64,000 nucleotides of DNA, taken from the NCBI RefSeq assembly GCF_051014685.1, contig NC_135049.1:33311531-33375530 (forward strand), given 5' to 3'. Shown here in pieces: positions 38,141 through 50,900 of the stretch. Under the pieces are notes generated by a model, which was not told the origin of the DNA, made no database searches, and worked only from the letters and a program-made list of their open reading frames with translations. The first letter of the stretch is position 1. Each line of letters opens with the position of its first letter. Source of the stretch: Ptiloglossa arizonensis. Lineage: Eukaryota > Arthropoda > Insecta > Hymenoptera > Colletidae. Made by a program: the position numbers and the translations under genes.

Positions 38141-40371
38141 TCACCAATCCAAATCACCAGGAAGTTCATCAGGATAATCACCAGTTAGACAAGCAGTACA
38201 ATGACCAATGTAACTACTTTCTCGATTATCCATACCAAATCTTACAGCTTTAACAAGTCCATCCACTGAAAGGTATGTTAAACTGTCAGCTCTAACATGT
38301 TTTGCTAGTTTTATATTATCTAATTTATTTGCAATTAGTTCCTCTCTTGTTGGTATATTAATTCCCATATAACATGGATATTTTAATGGAGGTGAAGCTA
38401 TTCTAATATGAACCTATAAAGATAAATTTAGGTGTCATTTGTTTTTCATATATTTCTGAACAATAACAATATAAGTAAAATGCGAAATTAAAAATAATTA
38501 AAAAAGACACTCACCTCCTTTGCTCCAGCATCACGAAGTAACTTAATAATAGGCCCAATAGTATTTCCTCTAACAATTGAATCATCAATTAAAATTAACT
38601 TTTTTCCTTTCACATTTTCTGATAAAGCACCAAACTTTTTTGCCACACCAAGTTGTCTGAGTCGTGTACTAGGTTGAATAAATGTTCTGCCAACATATCT
38701 ATTTTTACACAATACTTCCGCGAAAGGTATTTGAGACTAAAATAAAAATATTGCTTCAATACTATGTTTTTCCTTCTGTAAAACTTGCAAAAGGTCTATA
38801 CAAGTTTGTACAAACCTCAAGTTTGTACTTAAGATTAATTACATGAAGAAAAGATTTAATATCTTTACCTGTCTAGCATAGCCATGTGCTGCTGCAGTTC
38901 CAGATTCAGGTACTGAACTGACTATATCTGCTTCCACTGGAGACTCTAAAGCAAGTTCTCGTCCACATTGCATGCGAACAGAATAAACCATTTGTCCTGT
39001 CAAGTGAAGTAAGTTTTTAAACAAATTCATCTTGATTAAACATGTTATAATTTTTTAATGTATTTTTTCCTAATTTGTTATGACTTACCTTCAAAAATAC
39101 TGTCACTGCGTGCAAAATAAACGTATTCGAAAATACAAAAGGCTTGTGGCTTTTTATTTGGTCTATCAACAATATCTATAGTTTTAATACCCTCGCGAGT
39201 CAACTCTACAATTTCACCAGGAAATACCTCACGTACATATCGTGCTCCAATACTTAAAAATCCACATGATTCAGAAGAAATGACCCAACCTTCAGCTTCA
39301 TCATCATCATCATCTGATTCATTTCCTGCTGCATGAAAATGTTATATTACATTGAATTAATCACAACGAAGCAAATGCCTTTCTACTATTGTAGAAGTAC
39401 ATTATAAAATTTTACTATTGTGTTGTAACATTACAACACAATCTTTTAAACATTGATTACATACCTAAATTACCAATTGGTACAATTTTTCCAAGACATA
39501 ATGGACGATTTCCATAAGGATCTCTAACACCATATATTTTATCCCTTTGCATAATTACTAATGAATACGATAATGGTGCTAATTGCATGAGATGCTTTAT
39601 ACGTGCTGGCCAATCTGGACCATTAACTTCACCTTCAGGAGGATTTAAACATAGAGCTTGTGTTATTAACTCAGAGTCTGAGTAGGTTGATAGGCCAACT
39701 CCTCTACCTAATACCTAATAGTAAATTAAAAAATATCAATAACAAATTTCAAATAAGCACACCTACCATATAACATTACCATCTTTCTTAATGATTCTGT
39801 ATTCACAAGTTCTCCATTATGAGCAACTGCTAAAGCCCCATGCGCAGTGTGAACTACAAATGGTTGACAATTGACTTCTTCACTTGCTGCACTTGTGCTA
39901 TATCTAGTATGACCAATTCCAAGATTTCCGCCAAGTTTCTTCATATTTTCGTCATTAAAAATGTTATTAATCATTCCCATACCCTTGTGTACATGAAAGG
40001 ATTTTGAACAAACACCTTCGCTGGTGACAATACCCGCACTTTCTTGGCCTCGGTGTTGTAGGGCAACCAAACCTATAAACATGTTATCTGTCAGAAATAA
40101 TTAACAATTTTCAAAGGACTGAACAATATTAAATATGTCCTAATTTACCTAAACAAATAACTTGAGCAACATCAATTTGAGATGGCCAATCACCAGCAGC
40201 TATGCATCCAAAGACTCCGCATTCATGTGTAAGACCAGACATTCTTTGATCCTTAGTCTCTCTTTTACCATGTAATCTCTTACCTCTTTTATTTTCTATA
40301 GATATTATTCTAGTACAAGAACCTGCTTGCATGCTGCAAGACATTTTAGTTTTGGTCTGAAAACTATTCAT
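38141..40371 (-). CDS. PPAT: amidophosphoribosyltransferase (purine synthesis step 1)
   Basis: Makes phosphoribosylamine from PRPP and glutamine, the committed step of IMP synthesis. Exons 40371-40149, 40072-39780, 39714-39465, 39325-39089, 38996-38869, 38736-38515 and 38413-38141 give 541 residues, or 532 from the ATG at 40344. A short propeptide is followed by the nucleophile Cys (HECGVFGC). The glutaminase motifs [17 protein letters not shown] and HNGELVN are intact. So is the PRPP loop [13 protein letters not shown]. Cysteines at the four expected Fe-S positions are present ([20 protein letters not shown]). TTTTCAG at about 40357 could be a 5'UTR acceptor, which favours the inner start. 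Exon 4 has a GCAGCAG tandem acceptor that can add one Ala. The gene diverges from PAICS. Confidence 0.97.
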
Positions 40372-42268
40372 TTATTAATGATTAATCTAAAGTTTATATT
40401 AATGATAATTTTATGATAAACAGTTTATTTTATTATGTTAAATTCAAAATTAGTCTATTAACTATACATCTATAACATTATATTTATTACATTATACAAT
40501 TATTAAAAAAATAAACAATATTATTATTCTTATATTGCAAAACATGTACCAGACCCCCTCGAGATTTCTTCTGAATTATCAGTAATGCTCTTGTAAACTA
40601 TTGACCTCTGATGAGCTGATAGAACTCATCTTTCAATGTTACTACTGTATTTTTTCTATATACTCTGTTTAATCAGTATTTCGCAACTGATTTCGTCATT
40701 ATACCACATTGACATCAGTATGCATGAACAATATTTGTACTTATAAATTACTTTTATAGATTGATACAATAATGCAGATCTTGTTATAACAAAACATTTA
40801 TACTCTATGTAATTAAGAAGTCATATATTAACAAACAGTTATAAAAGATCCAACTTATATTCTTAGCAATTTCAATTGAAATCTGTAGTATATGTAGAAT
40901 GTATGTAAAAAGAGAATGAAGAAATTATTCTTTATATATAAAATAAATTTATGTCATTTGTTGAGTAACAATTACAAAACGTATTTCTTATTAAATTTTA
41001 ATTTTATGTTTAGACATTCATTGCTTTCAATTCATTCTTTGCAATGAAATACACACACATGCACATGCACATTGAAACAATAATATGTTGGGAAAAGATT
41101 ACAAATAAAACAGCTAATTGAGCAGAGGATTTAACTTTAATTTAACAATGATCATAATAATTCTTTTTATTTAAGGTCTAATTGATTAAGTAATGTAACA
41201 TTGCAGTTGTGCCACATTGTCATCTTTTTTTAGAGACTGTATCCACTTTTTGAATACGATTTTCGGCGATTTCGTATTGATATGAAAAATAAATTATATA
41301 TATTTCTGTTCAAATTTTATTACTTATAAATAAACTTTCTTTGTTGCAGTTCCGTAAGAACGTATGCTTCATAGGACTCGATGATCATTTCAAATCATTC
41401 TCATTTAAATATACGAGTTTTAAAGCATGCGTGTCATACATACCACGTGCGTCAAACGTTTGAACGTTGTAATGTTCTGCTGTCAGCTCGAAAGAGTTCC
41501 GCATGAAATATGCCTCTCGACTGGCTTTTGTAGCACGAGAGAATGCGTTAACCAATGTAAAACCTGCTTTTAACTGGAGGGGTTAGCTTATTTAGATATT
41601 ATCTTACTTTCAAATTCCTCGACTACTTGCTTACACTAAATACAATTTATTGAAGTTTTACAAGAGCTTGATTACAATCTACTGTTCGATCACGTGGCTG
41701 TGTATACATGATAAAACTTATTTAAACGACTATTGTTTTATGTTTGACCATCAATTTATATTTCACTCACATTAAAGATCCGATCGATTATGAATCATAT
41801 TTTCTGTAAATATATTATGCATCAATTTAAAATTATATAACGATAACATTATTATTATGAAATACATATATTGTTATTTTTCTCAGAACTATACTTCAAT
41901 TATTTTTATTATTCTCATTTATTTCATTTCAAATTACATGGTCTCTTTTGAAATATTAACGATCACGTTTGTTTGTGATATAGATTTATTTTTAATTTTA
42001 TTATTGTTTATTTTTAAAGTTATTATTTTATTGTTTTTTAATATTTGAAATTATTAGGATTAATGTATTGTACTTTCATGGTTTTTCAACAGTTTCTGTT
42101 CATATGATATGTGTGATTTATAAATTCACCTATTTAACCCGTATTAAGATTATTTATAAATTTACGCCAATCAAATGAAGCAAAATTTTAAAAGTGGGGA
42201 TCGCTAAAGACTCGATTATACAAGAAATAAGAAGCTGACATTCATGAAGTGGACGGATAAGAAGAAAC
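40372..42268. promoter_or_regulatory. divergent PPAT / PAICS intergenic region
   Basis: About 1.9 kb between two head-to-head purine-synthesis genes. 41380-41720 has more CpG than its surroundings and is a plausible promoter core. The rest is AT-rich with no gene seen. Open frames at about 41857-42048 are hydrophobic by composition and probably chance. Confidence 0.5.
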
Positions 42269-44722
42269 ATGACCGGTAAGTAAAACATCTATTAACTTAG
42301 TAATATCAATGCTTTGGTTATAAAAAAAAAACATTCTTTTGTATATTTTATTTATACTTTATTCTTATTTATATTTTAAAATATTTTGGTGTTATATTGA
42401 TAAAGAGTGTATGTGCACAGACGGTACTTCGACTGTGATAAATCTTTTTCAGAAAAAACCTGTGACTACATTTTTAATACTATAAATTTATTATTTTGTA
42501 TATCAAGGAACTAGTTGTGTGTCATTTTGCAATTGTGTATTCTTTGACATTTAATTGTTTTTTTTTTGCAATTTATTTGTGTAAGAAAATGTATATTTTT
42601 ATAGTCTGATCTAAACTAATAAATGAAACAAAATAATAAATATTGAATGCGTGCAATTTTATTTCTTTTGATATAATAGTGATACCACAATTTTCATTGA
42701 TATTCATACAAAGGTAAAAATGAAATATTAATTAAAAATTTTTTTTTAAAATCAAAGTATTATGAAAAATAATACTTAAATTATTTAACTATCTTATAAA
42801 AAAGTTTTGTTTCAATAGAATACAAAAGTGAAACATTGATTATCGAAGGAAAGACTAAAAAGGTCTATGAAGTTTTAAACGATCCTACACTGTGCTTCGT
42901 AGAAAGCAAGGATTGTATCACTGCTGGAGATGGTGTAAAATGTCATGATTTAAAGGGTAAAGCTGCTATTAGTACAGCTACTACAGCTAAAGTTTTTCAA
43001 TTATTAAATCAAGCTGGCGTAAAAACTGCATTTGTTAAAGTGATAAATGACACTTCCTTTGTTGCAAGAAATTGTCAAATGGTTCCAATAGAATGGGTTA
43101 GTAGAAGATTAGCTACTGGTAGTTTTCTACAAAGACATCCAGGTATAGAAATTCAATAGAAATTCTCAGCTTATGAAACTATATGTGTATTTACTTATAT
43201 TATCTTGTAGGAGTGCCTGAAGGGTATAGATTTAATCCACCATTACAAGAAACATTCTTTAAAGATGATGCTAATCATGATCCTCAATGGTCAGAAGAAC
43301 AAATCATTTCTGCTGGTTTTAAATTAAATGGGCTTTCAATAGGAAAACATGAATTCGACATTATGCAGTGTACCACTCTTGCTGTTTTTGAAATTTTAGA
43401 AAAAGCTTGGGCAACCAGAGATTGTGCTCTTATAGATATGAAAATAGAATTTGGTGTAGATGTGTGTGGTGAGATTGTGGTAGCAGACATAATTGACAAT
43501 GACTCTTGGAGACTTTGGCCATCTGGTGATAAAAGGCTAATGAAAGATAAACAAGTACTCAATACAATCATTTTATGTATTGTATATAATATATAATTTC
43601 TTACTTTAATATCACATTTTTTGTCTCAGGTGTATAGAAATTTAACCACTGTAACTCAAAAAGATTTGGATATTGTAAAATGCAATTTTAAATGGGTAGC
43701 AGATCAACTTGATTATTTCATCCCACCACATAATAGTCTCATTGTTATTTTAATGGGTTCACCATCTGACGAGGAGCATTGTAGAAAAATAGCAAAACAC
43801 GCTAAGTCTTTAGGTTTAAAAGTTCAGCTTCGAGTATCTAGTGCTCACAAAGGTACTCAAGAAACATTGCGTATTCTTGCAGAGTATGAAAGTAGCTGTG
43901 AAAAGGTATGTTTATTTTTAGCATTAAAAACAAATAGTAAAAAATGCAAAAATAAAAACGAGTTTTTCAATTTATACATTTCTATCTGCACTCAAATATA
44001 GAAAATAAATTTTATGAAACTCTATACTGACTATTAGATTTATAAAGGCTGTATAAAAGAAGAGTGGTAGTATGAGTTCTTCACTTCTGACATGTTTTGT
44101 ATGTATTTTCAGCAATTCAAATACAATTTCGTCATTTTAAATTTTCATTTTATTTTAGCATGTACAATTACCTTCCAAAGTTTTAGACTGCTATTGTTGA
44201 ACATCCTACACATCACTCAAATGTACAATATATGTTGTGGAACCATCCAATCACAAAAATATAATGAATGCTAAAGCTATTAATATTAATGAATGTATAC
44301 TACTTATTTCTAAATTATTATGAATCTGGTGTTTTCTAGATTGTGCTAATAGCTGTAGCAGGAAGAAGTAACGGATTGGGTCCAGTACTGTCTGGAAATT
44401 CATCTTTACCAGTTATTAATTGTCCACCTTATAAACCAGAAAACATTTCACAAGATTTGTGGTCGTCGATTAATGTACCTTCAGGTAAATTATAAAATAC
44501 ATTTGATCGTATGGTAACTTGTAAAAGTATACTATTAAGTATATTTTACGCTTAGGAATTGGATGTACTACAGTCATTTATCCTGAAAGTGCAGCACTTG
44601 CAGCAGCTCAAATTCATGCACTGCATGATCATCTTGTGTGGGCACGTCTGCGGGTAAAACGATTACAAAATTTCATTGATTTAAAGCAAGCTGATGTTGA
44701 ACTAAAAAATCTTGTTCTATGA
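42269..44722 (+). CDS. PAICS: PAICS: SAICAR synthase / AIR carboxylase fusion
   Basis: Bifunctional enzyme of IMP synthesis: C-terminal AIR carboxylase (PurE-like) and N-terminal SAICAR synthetase (PurC-like). Six exons: 42269-42275 (only 7 coding bases, ATG ACC G), 42819-43142, 43211-43554, 43630-43905, 44340-44484 and 44556-44722, giving 420 residues (human 425). The PurC part has [23 protein letters not shown]-type [23 protein letters not shown], and [17 protein letters not shown]. The PurE part has [39 protein letters not shown] and [16 protein letters not shown]. The very short first coding exon was chosen for its perfect GTAAGT donor and matching phase. The AATAAA at 44740-44745 is 18 nt after the stop. 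Confidence 0.97.
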
Positions 44723-45202
44723 GAATTTTCAGTCCATTAATAAACATTTATGAAGGCATACAGTGTTTTAAACAATTTTGCAATTTATATGATAATAATA
44801 ACGGCTATTATGCTTCATTATATTGTTGATACATAATCTCACAGTAGGTACAATAATTTTTCTTCTTTTTATTCATTCAGAAAATGATCATGTTTGTGTA
44901 GTGATCTATAACTGTTTATGTTTAAATGTTCATGCTAGTTCTTATTGTGTATACTGTATTATTGTTTCTCGTAGTTATTCTTTATTGACTACAAGTATAT
45001 AATATTCATTTAATTCCATGTAACCAAATTTTTGGATAACAAAAATATATGCAATTTTATACATAATTGGTTTTAATGTATTATTTGCTTAATCTGAAAT
45101 GAAACAAAGTGATTAATGCATTAATTGTATCAGAATATAATAAAATTAAATGAATGAATTCATACAAACATTTACACAGTATTTTCATTTTTAATGTTAT
45201 TA
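44723..45202. other. convergent 3' spacer, PAICS / XPNPEP3
   Basis: AT-rich. It contains the PAICS poly(A) signal at 44740-44745. No gene seen. Confidence 0.5.
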
Positions 45203-46983
45203 TTATGGAGTTTGACTCGCTAAAGTCTCTATTTCAGCAATTCCTTTTGGACAACTTTCGGTTAAAATTACAGGTCCACTATCTGTTATTAAAATATCAT
45301 CTTCTATGCGAATACCTAAACCATAAAATTCTGGTATTGCAAATTGATTTTTAGGATTCACATATATACCTGTAAACAATAAAATAGTACAATTATTCTA
45401 AAAGTTATAGATAAAATGGTATTTTCCAATATATCATACCAGGTTCTATGGTCACTATCATTCCTGGTTGAAGTTTGATGCTTCTGGAAATTTTTCCTGT
45501 ATCGTGTACATCCATTCCCAAATAATGACTTACATGATGCGGGCAATAAGAATAAGTAGCAGAAAGCAATTTATCTCCACTGAAATGTTTTGGTATTAAA
45601 CCAATTTCTTGTAATCTTTCGCCTAACAAAAAGCACATATCTTGAAATAATTGATCCAAGGAAGGCATTTCTTTTAATCTATTAATTAAAATGTTTTGAA
45701 TGTCCAATACAATATTGTATAAAATTTTTTGTTCCTGCGTAAATGTGCCATTAATTGGCCATGTTCTGGTTACATCAGATGAATAACCATGATACTCACA
45801 ACCTAAAGAAATTTTAAAATAATAAATTATACTCGATATAAATAAAACGACAATTATGTGTGTCAATAAGTATTTTAGACAAACCTGCATCCATCAGAAC
45901 CATATCTCCATTTTGAATAATCTGATTGTTAGCAACATAGTGAATAATATTGGCATTTTTACCTGCTGCAACAACTGGTGGATATGCCAAGAAGTTAGCA
46001 CCATTCATGCGACATTCATAATCCACAATTGCAAACAGCTGATGCTCACTCAATTTTGGTTTTGATATTTCTATTGTTTTAAATATTGCAGCTGAAACAA
46101 TTTCGCAGCTCTTTTTCATTAAATCAATTTCAGATTGTGATTTAATTAATCTGATTTTATGCATTATACTTGTCGGTGAAACAAATATTTGACTATCAGT
46201 TATTCTAATTAATTCAAGTAATTTTCTATGCAGGTTTAACTGTGTTGTATTAACATTATCATACCAAATGATACTCTTCTTATTTTCAGTTACAAATGAA
46301 ATAAAAAATTGTTCAAATTCTGTGACAGGAAGTGCCAAATCAACATCAAACATTTTCATTGCTTCTTTGACACCAGTTCTAGGACCATCCCATAATTCAG
46401 TGTGTTCGTTCTGTTGTCGTACGAATAGCGTAGTTATAAAATTTTCTTTCTTTGCTGTAATTACCAAAATACTGTCGGGTTCTTGACAACCAGTGAAATA
46501 TAAAAAGTCTGTGTTTTGACGAAAAACATACGGTATTTCGTTAGACATGTACACTTTAGAAGATGATGGAATAATCACAATATGTGATTTTTCACAGTTT
46601 GTGACATAAGTACATGAAACAATACTTTCCATCAGTTTACTCCGTCTTTTTTTGAACTCGTGAAGTTGAATGCCTGGTACAACTTCTCCATCTTTCATTA
46701 GATGAGGATGTGTTACTGCTGTAGGTTGTCCGTATGCTCGATAAAGGGCTGTCGACGACTCCTCGGTTTGTCGTCGATTTAAATTATTTGTAAATTTACG
46801 TATAGAATGTTGAATATACGCTCGCTGTCCTAAAATTATGATTACTGTTGAAATAGTGTGTAAATTTCAAATTTACATCTACAGTTCTCTATATTTCACA
46901 AACATATAACCTATCATTTATCATTATTTTTAATTTAATTTTTTACCACATTTCCTAATTTGGTATATAATAGAACTTCTCAT
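45203..46983 (-). CDS. XPNPEP3: Xaa-Pro aminopeptidase 3 (mitochondrial)
   Basis: Metallopeptidase (M24B) that removes an N-terminal residue ahead of proline, mitochondrial in animals and involved in processing of imported proteins. Exons 46983-46947, 46829-45885, 45802-45440 and 45369-45203 give 503 residues (human 507). The first exon encodes MRSSIIYQIRKCG, a basic, hydroxylated N terminus suited to mitochondrial import. GQPTAVTHPHLMKDGEVVPGI and YFTGCQEPD mark the AMP_N domain. The catalytic domain has all expected metal ligands: Asp in LMDAG, Asp in GYSSDVTRTWP, His in HHVSHYLGMDVHD, Glu in IEPG and Glu in RIEDDILIT. Confidence 0.96.
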
Positions 46984-47907
46984 ATTGTTGAACATTTTTA
47001 GCTACTTTACATCAAAATATTTAAATACACCATGAATTTCTAATAACAAATTTCCAACAACATCGACGCCTTTATACATCGCACCGTACCTCATGGTACT
47101 CGTATAGTGTAATTTATGCAATGCTTTCATGAAGTATGTAGAGTGTATTGTACAGCATTGTGAACCAAAGCTTTGACAGTCACAGTGTGACTATCTACTC
47201 GAATAGTCAGTGATAGATTTCCTATGCCGTTTGTTATTCTTCACTGATTACCGCGACTTCGTGACCGTCGCTTGAGTTTTTTTTTTTGCGATCAATACAC
47301 AAACGGAGATCGACCGATTTTCTGTAAAAAAATTAAACTGAATAATGCCGTGATTGAAGATAGTAATATCAAACAAACGTTAATTTCCAATAGTCGGCAA
47401 TGACAATTTTAAGTATTTATATATCAATGACTGGTATTGTGACTTGTCAAACGATCTGTCATTAAAGTATCATTAGAAGACAATGAACAGTAATCTTGGT
47501 ACGCTTCGATAGATTTATCGTAAGACAAAATGAGTAAATTGCAAGTTCTAAAAAGCGTCTAAACGAATGTACTGAATATTTTATTTAAATAGTCCGACTA
47601 ACCTATGAAAATCGAATTGCGAATCATTGGAAATTGTTTAATGTTTAAATTTGTTCTCATTCAATCGGAATTTGAATCGTACGATTAAACTGAATATCAG
47701 AAAAGAAACTTAAAATGAGACAAGTGAAACGAGTAATAGCGTCTTAATGTCATTTTAAAGTATTGTTAATACATCTTATTGGATAGAAAATAAGAGGAAT
47801 ATCGTAGAGAGTATGTACACTTAATTATGTATTGCAATGTTAAACAGTTGATTTCTACAACATAAATTGAGTGATTTTAGAAACTTAATATATACTGACA
47901 AATCAAC
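46984..47907. promoter_or_regulatory. divergent XPNPEP3 / HERC2 intergenic region
   Basis: Holds both promoters. 47020-47300 carries more CpG than average. No gene was recognised. A noncoding HERC2 first exon could lie here, but I cannot place it. Confidence 0.4.
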
Positions 47908-50900
47908 ATGAGCATTCAATTAGATATTATAGTAAGGCCAGAGATCCGCTTGGATGCAAAATGGCTCAAAACAGATTTGAAGCGTTTACTTTATCGAGAT
48001 GGCTTGGCTGAACTTTGGAACGAAATGATTCGTGATGGGGAAATTGTAGGTTCCTTCAGCGATGGCTTAATAAATGCTGCAGGTATAACAGCTAGAAAAG
48101 GTATGGAACTAGTATTTGGTAAAATTGGTTTCATTTAAGATTAATGGTTGCTTCAAGGTGCTTTATTACTTTTAGGTCAGAGTGGCCATTATTATTGTAA
48201 TATGAGGGTATTATCGTGTCTGTGTTGCGATGGCATTTGTGGTCCACAGCATGGTTGTAACTGTGGATCATGTCAAAAATTAGACGAAGAGGAAACAGCA
48301 AGAGTAAATACATTTGTGGAGAAAACCATTCCAGCTCGTCATATGATGGAATCATGGCTTTGGGGTCCTCAACCATGTAAAAATACATTCTAAATATTTG
48401 TATCTGTGCTATTTGCATTTTCTTATCTTTTGTAAAATTTTTCAGCCATTTCTGATTTAACAGCATGTATCGACTCATTAATCAAAGAACAAAGAAAATT
48501 ATGTTATGAAGTTGCAAACAGTACATTATCCGCTACACGATTGAGACAACGTTTGGTAGTAGCACGACGATATTTCACAGCTCTTTCTCGTCATAAACCA
48601 CAAGAGACTAAAGATATTCCGACATCAAGACCATCTACTAAATTTCAAAAAATGTATAGTAATCGATTTTAAAACCAATATAGTAGAATCATTTGGATGG
48701 ATAATATACTTTCCTCTAGTTAAACGAATTTACCATTTAAAGTTAAAGAAAGATGTTTAAAGAAAATATATTCTATTTTTAATGATTGTTGGCATATTTT
48801 CAATTTCATTTTAATTTTTTTAGTGTTTCAATAATCGATTATTTCAGAATGAGACCTAACGAGAAGGCGACATTAGGTTTAGCACGAGTAGGATCCCGTG
48901 CAGCACTAAATTTTTCATTTGCATATCTAAGACGGGCTTGGAGATCTGGAGAGGATATAGAGTTCTGCAGCGAACTTCTTTTCGAATCGTTGGAAGCTTT
49001 ACAGTCGTTGCCCGAAGCCACACTTTTCGATGAAAATAACGTTTCTCAAGTGTGGCTGGAAGTAGTGGAACGATCAGCGAAGTTCTTAAGACAAGTTGTT
49101 ACAGGGTATTTTTTATTAACAATTTATTTATGTTGTTAACTTTCTCCATTAACAAATATATTTGTGAGGCCTTCACGAGTAAAATTCTTACAGCTGATAT
49201 ACTGTCTGAGTTTTCCGGGTGTAATTTTTGTTTGTTTGGGAAAGTGTTCCAATGTTTCCCCATCCTAACAACTAATTCTGTTGGAGGTTGGAAAACCTAT
49301 TGATTGAAACACTGTTTTAAGAGGATATGGTATATAGCACCCGGAAGCTTCTGACTAATTTGATTTAAATTGTTAGTTTAAACTATTGAAACTTGATATT
49401 TTAGGCATTTATTATTTTTATATGATCATATGTACAATTTTAATTCTAGGGATATAGTCAGCGGAAGATCGTGGTGTCCTATTCCTTTGTCCGATCAGCA
49501 TACGGCCCTCTGCTTGTTGTTGGAATTGGTAACGCAAAGAGCTACATTATCCAGTTTGTTGGATTCTGTTTGTTTATTACTTCACCTCAGTGGTAAACAT
49601 AAACATCAAGATAATCGTGTAATGCCACCTGGAAGCACGGCACCGTTGGTACCGCTATTGAGGCGTTTGAACACAATTCCAGCCTCAAAATCAAGACGAA
49701 TAGATGAAAACGTGGCACCAGGTCCTTGCGAAGTTTTACTCAAGTATTTGAGGCTTCCCGAGGATGACACTACGTCCGTCGATTTACGAAAAGCTGCAGT
49801 GATCGTAATGTGTAATTTAAGCAGACTTGCTGCTCCTCTGTTACCACCCATCGTTACCGATAGATTTCCGAAAAATCAAAATCAAACATTTCAAGAAGCT
49901 TTAGCTTGGGGAAGCGTAAAGTTTGGCAACGGTTCGTCTCCATTTTACTGCGACGCGATCGCAGAGCTTGGTATCAAACAACTTTGTTGTACCGAACGAG
50001 CTCTCATGATTCTTTCCATCAGTGGAAACATTTACATGATGTATTACGGATCGGAGACTCAGTATCCTCAGAGAGTGTACGGATTTTCGGATAAGCTTGT
50101 GACAATGATTGCCTCTCATTCGGACGGTAAGCATTACTTGGCTTTAACTCAAGATAACTCTGTTTATTCATGGGGAAACGGAGATGGTGGACGCCTAGGA
50201 CACGGTGATAGAACATGGTACGAAGAGCCAAAGCTAATCGAAGCATTGATCGACAAGAATATTACGTTTATAGCATGTGGAAGTACATACTCGGCAGCGC
50301 TTAGTTCAAACGGTGAACTGTATACTTGGGGAAGAGGAAATTATGGAAGATTGGGTCACGGAAATTCAGACGATGTGACGATTCCTACGTTGGTCACTTC
50401 CCTGAACGGGCACATGGTCGTGTACGTGGCTTGTGGTAGCGGGGATTCGCAAACGTTGTGCGTCACCGTATCAGGTATAGTGTTTTCATGGGGTGATGGC
50501 GATTATGGAAAGCTTGGTAGAGGTGGTTGTGACGGATCTAAAACGCCAAAAATTGTTGACAAATTGTTGGATATAAATGTAGCAAAAGTATACTGCGGTG
50601 GACAATTTTCAGCGGCTTTGACAGCATACGGAGAGGTTTATAGTTGGGGAAAGGGAGAAGCATATCGTTTAGGTCATGGAAACGAGGAACACGTACGATA
50701 TCCAAAAGTAATTGAAGCATTGAAAGCGAAAAAGGTAAAGGAATTATGTGTGGGAAGTTTACACGTGCTGGCATTAACAGAGGATCAGTTGGTGTACGGA
50801 TGGGGCAGAAACGATTACGGTCAAATCGATCCGGTGTTGGATACAGTTGTGGCCGAACCTACACTATGCCCAACGTTGTCTGGAAAAAACGTGATTGGTT

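Noticed and set aside
41857..42048. Hydrophobic 63-codon frame in the PPAT-PAICS gap
   Set aside because: Hydrophobic character follows from T-rich DNA (Phe, Leu, Ile codons). No start context or conservation to support it.
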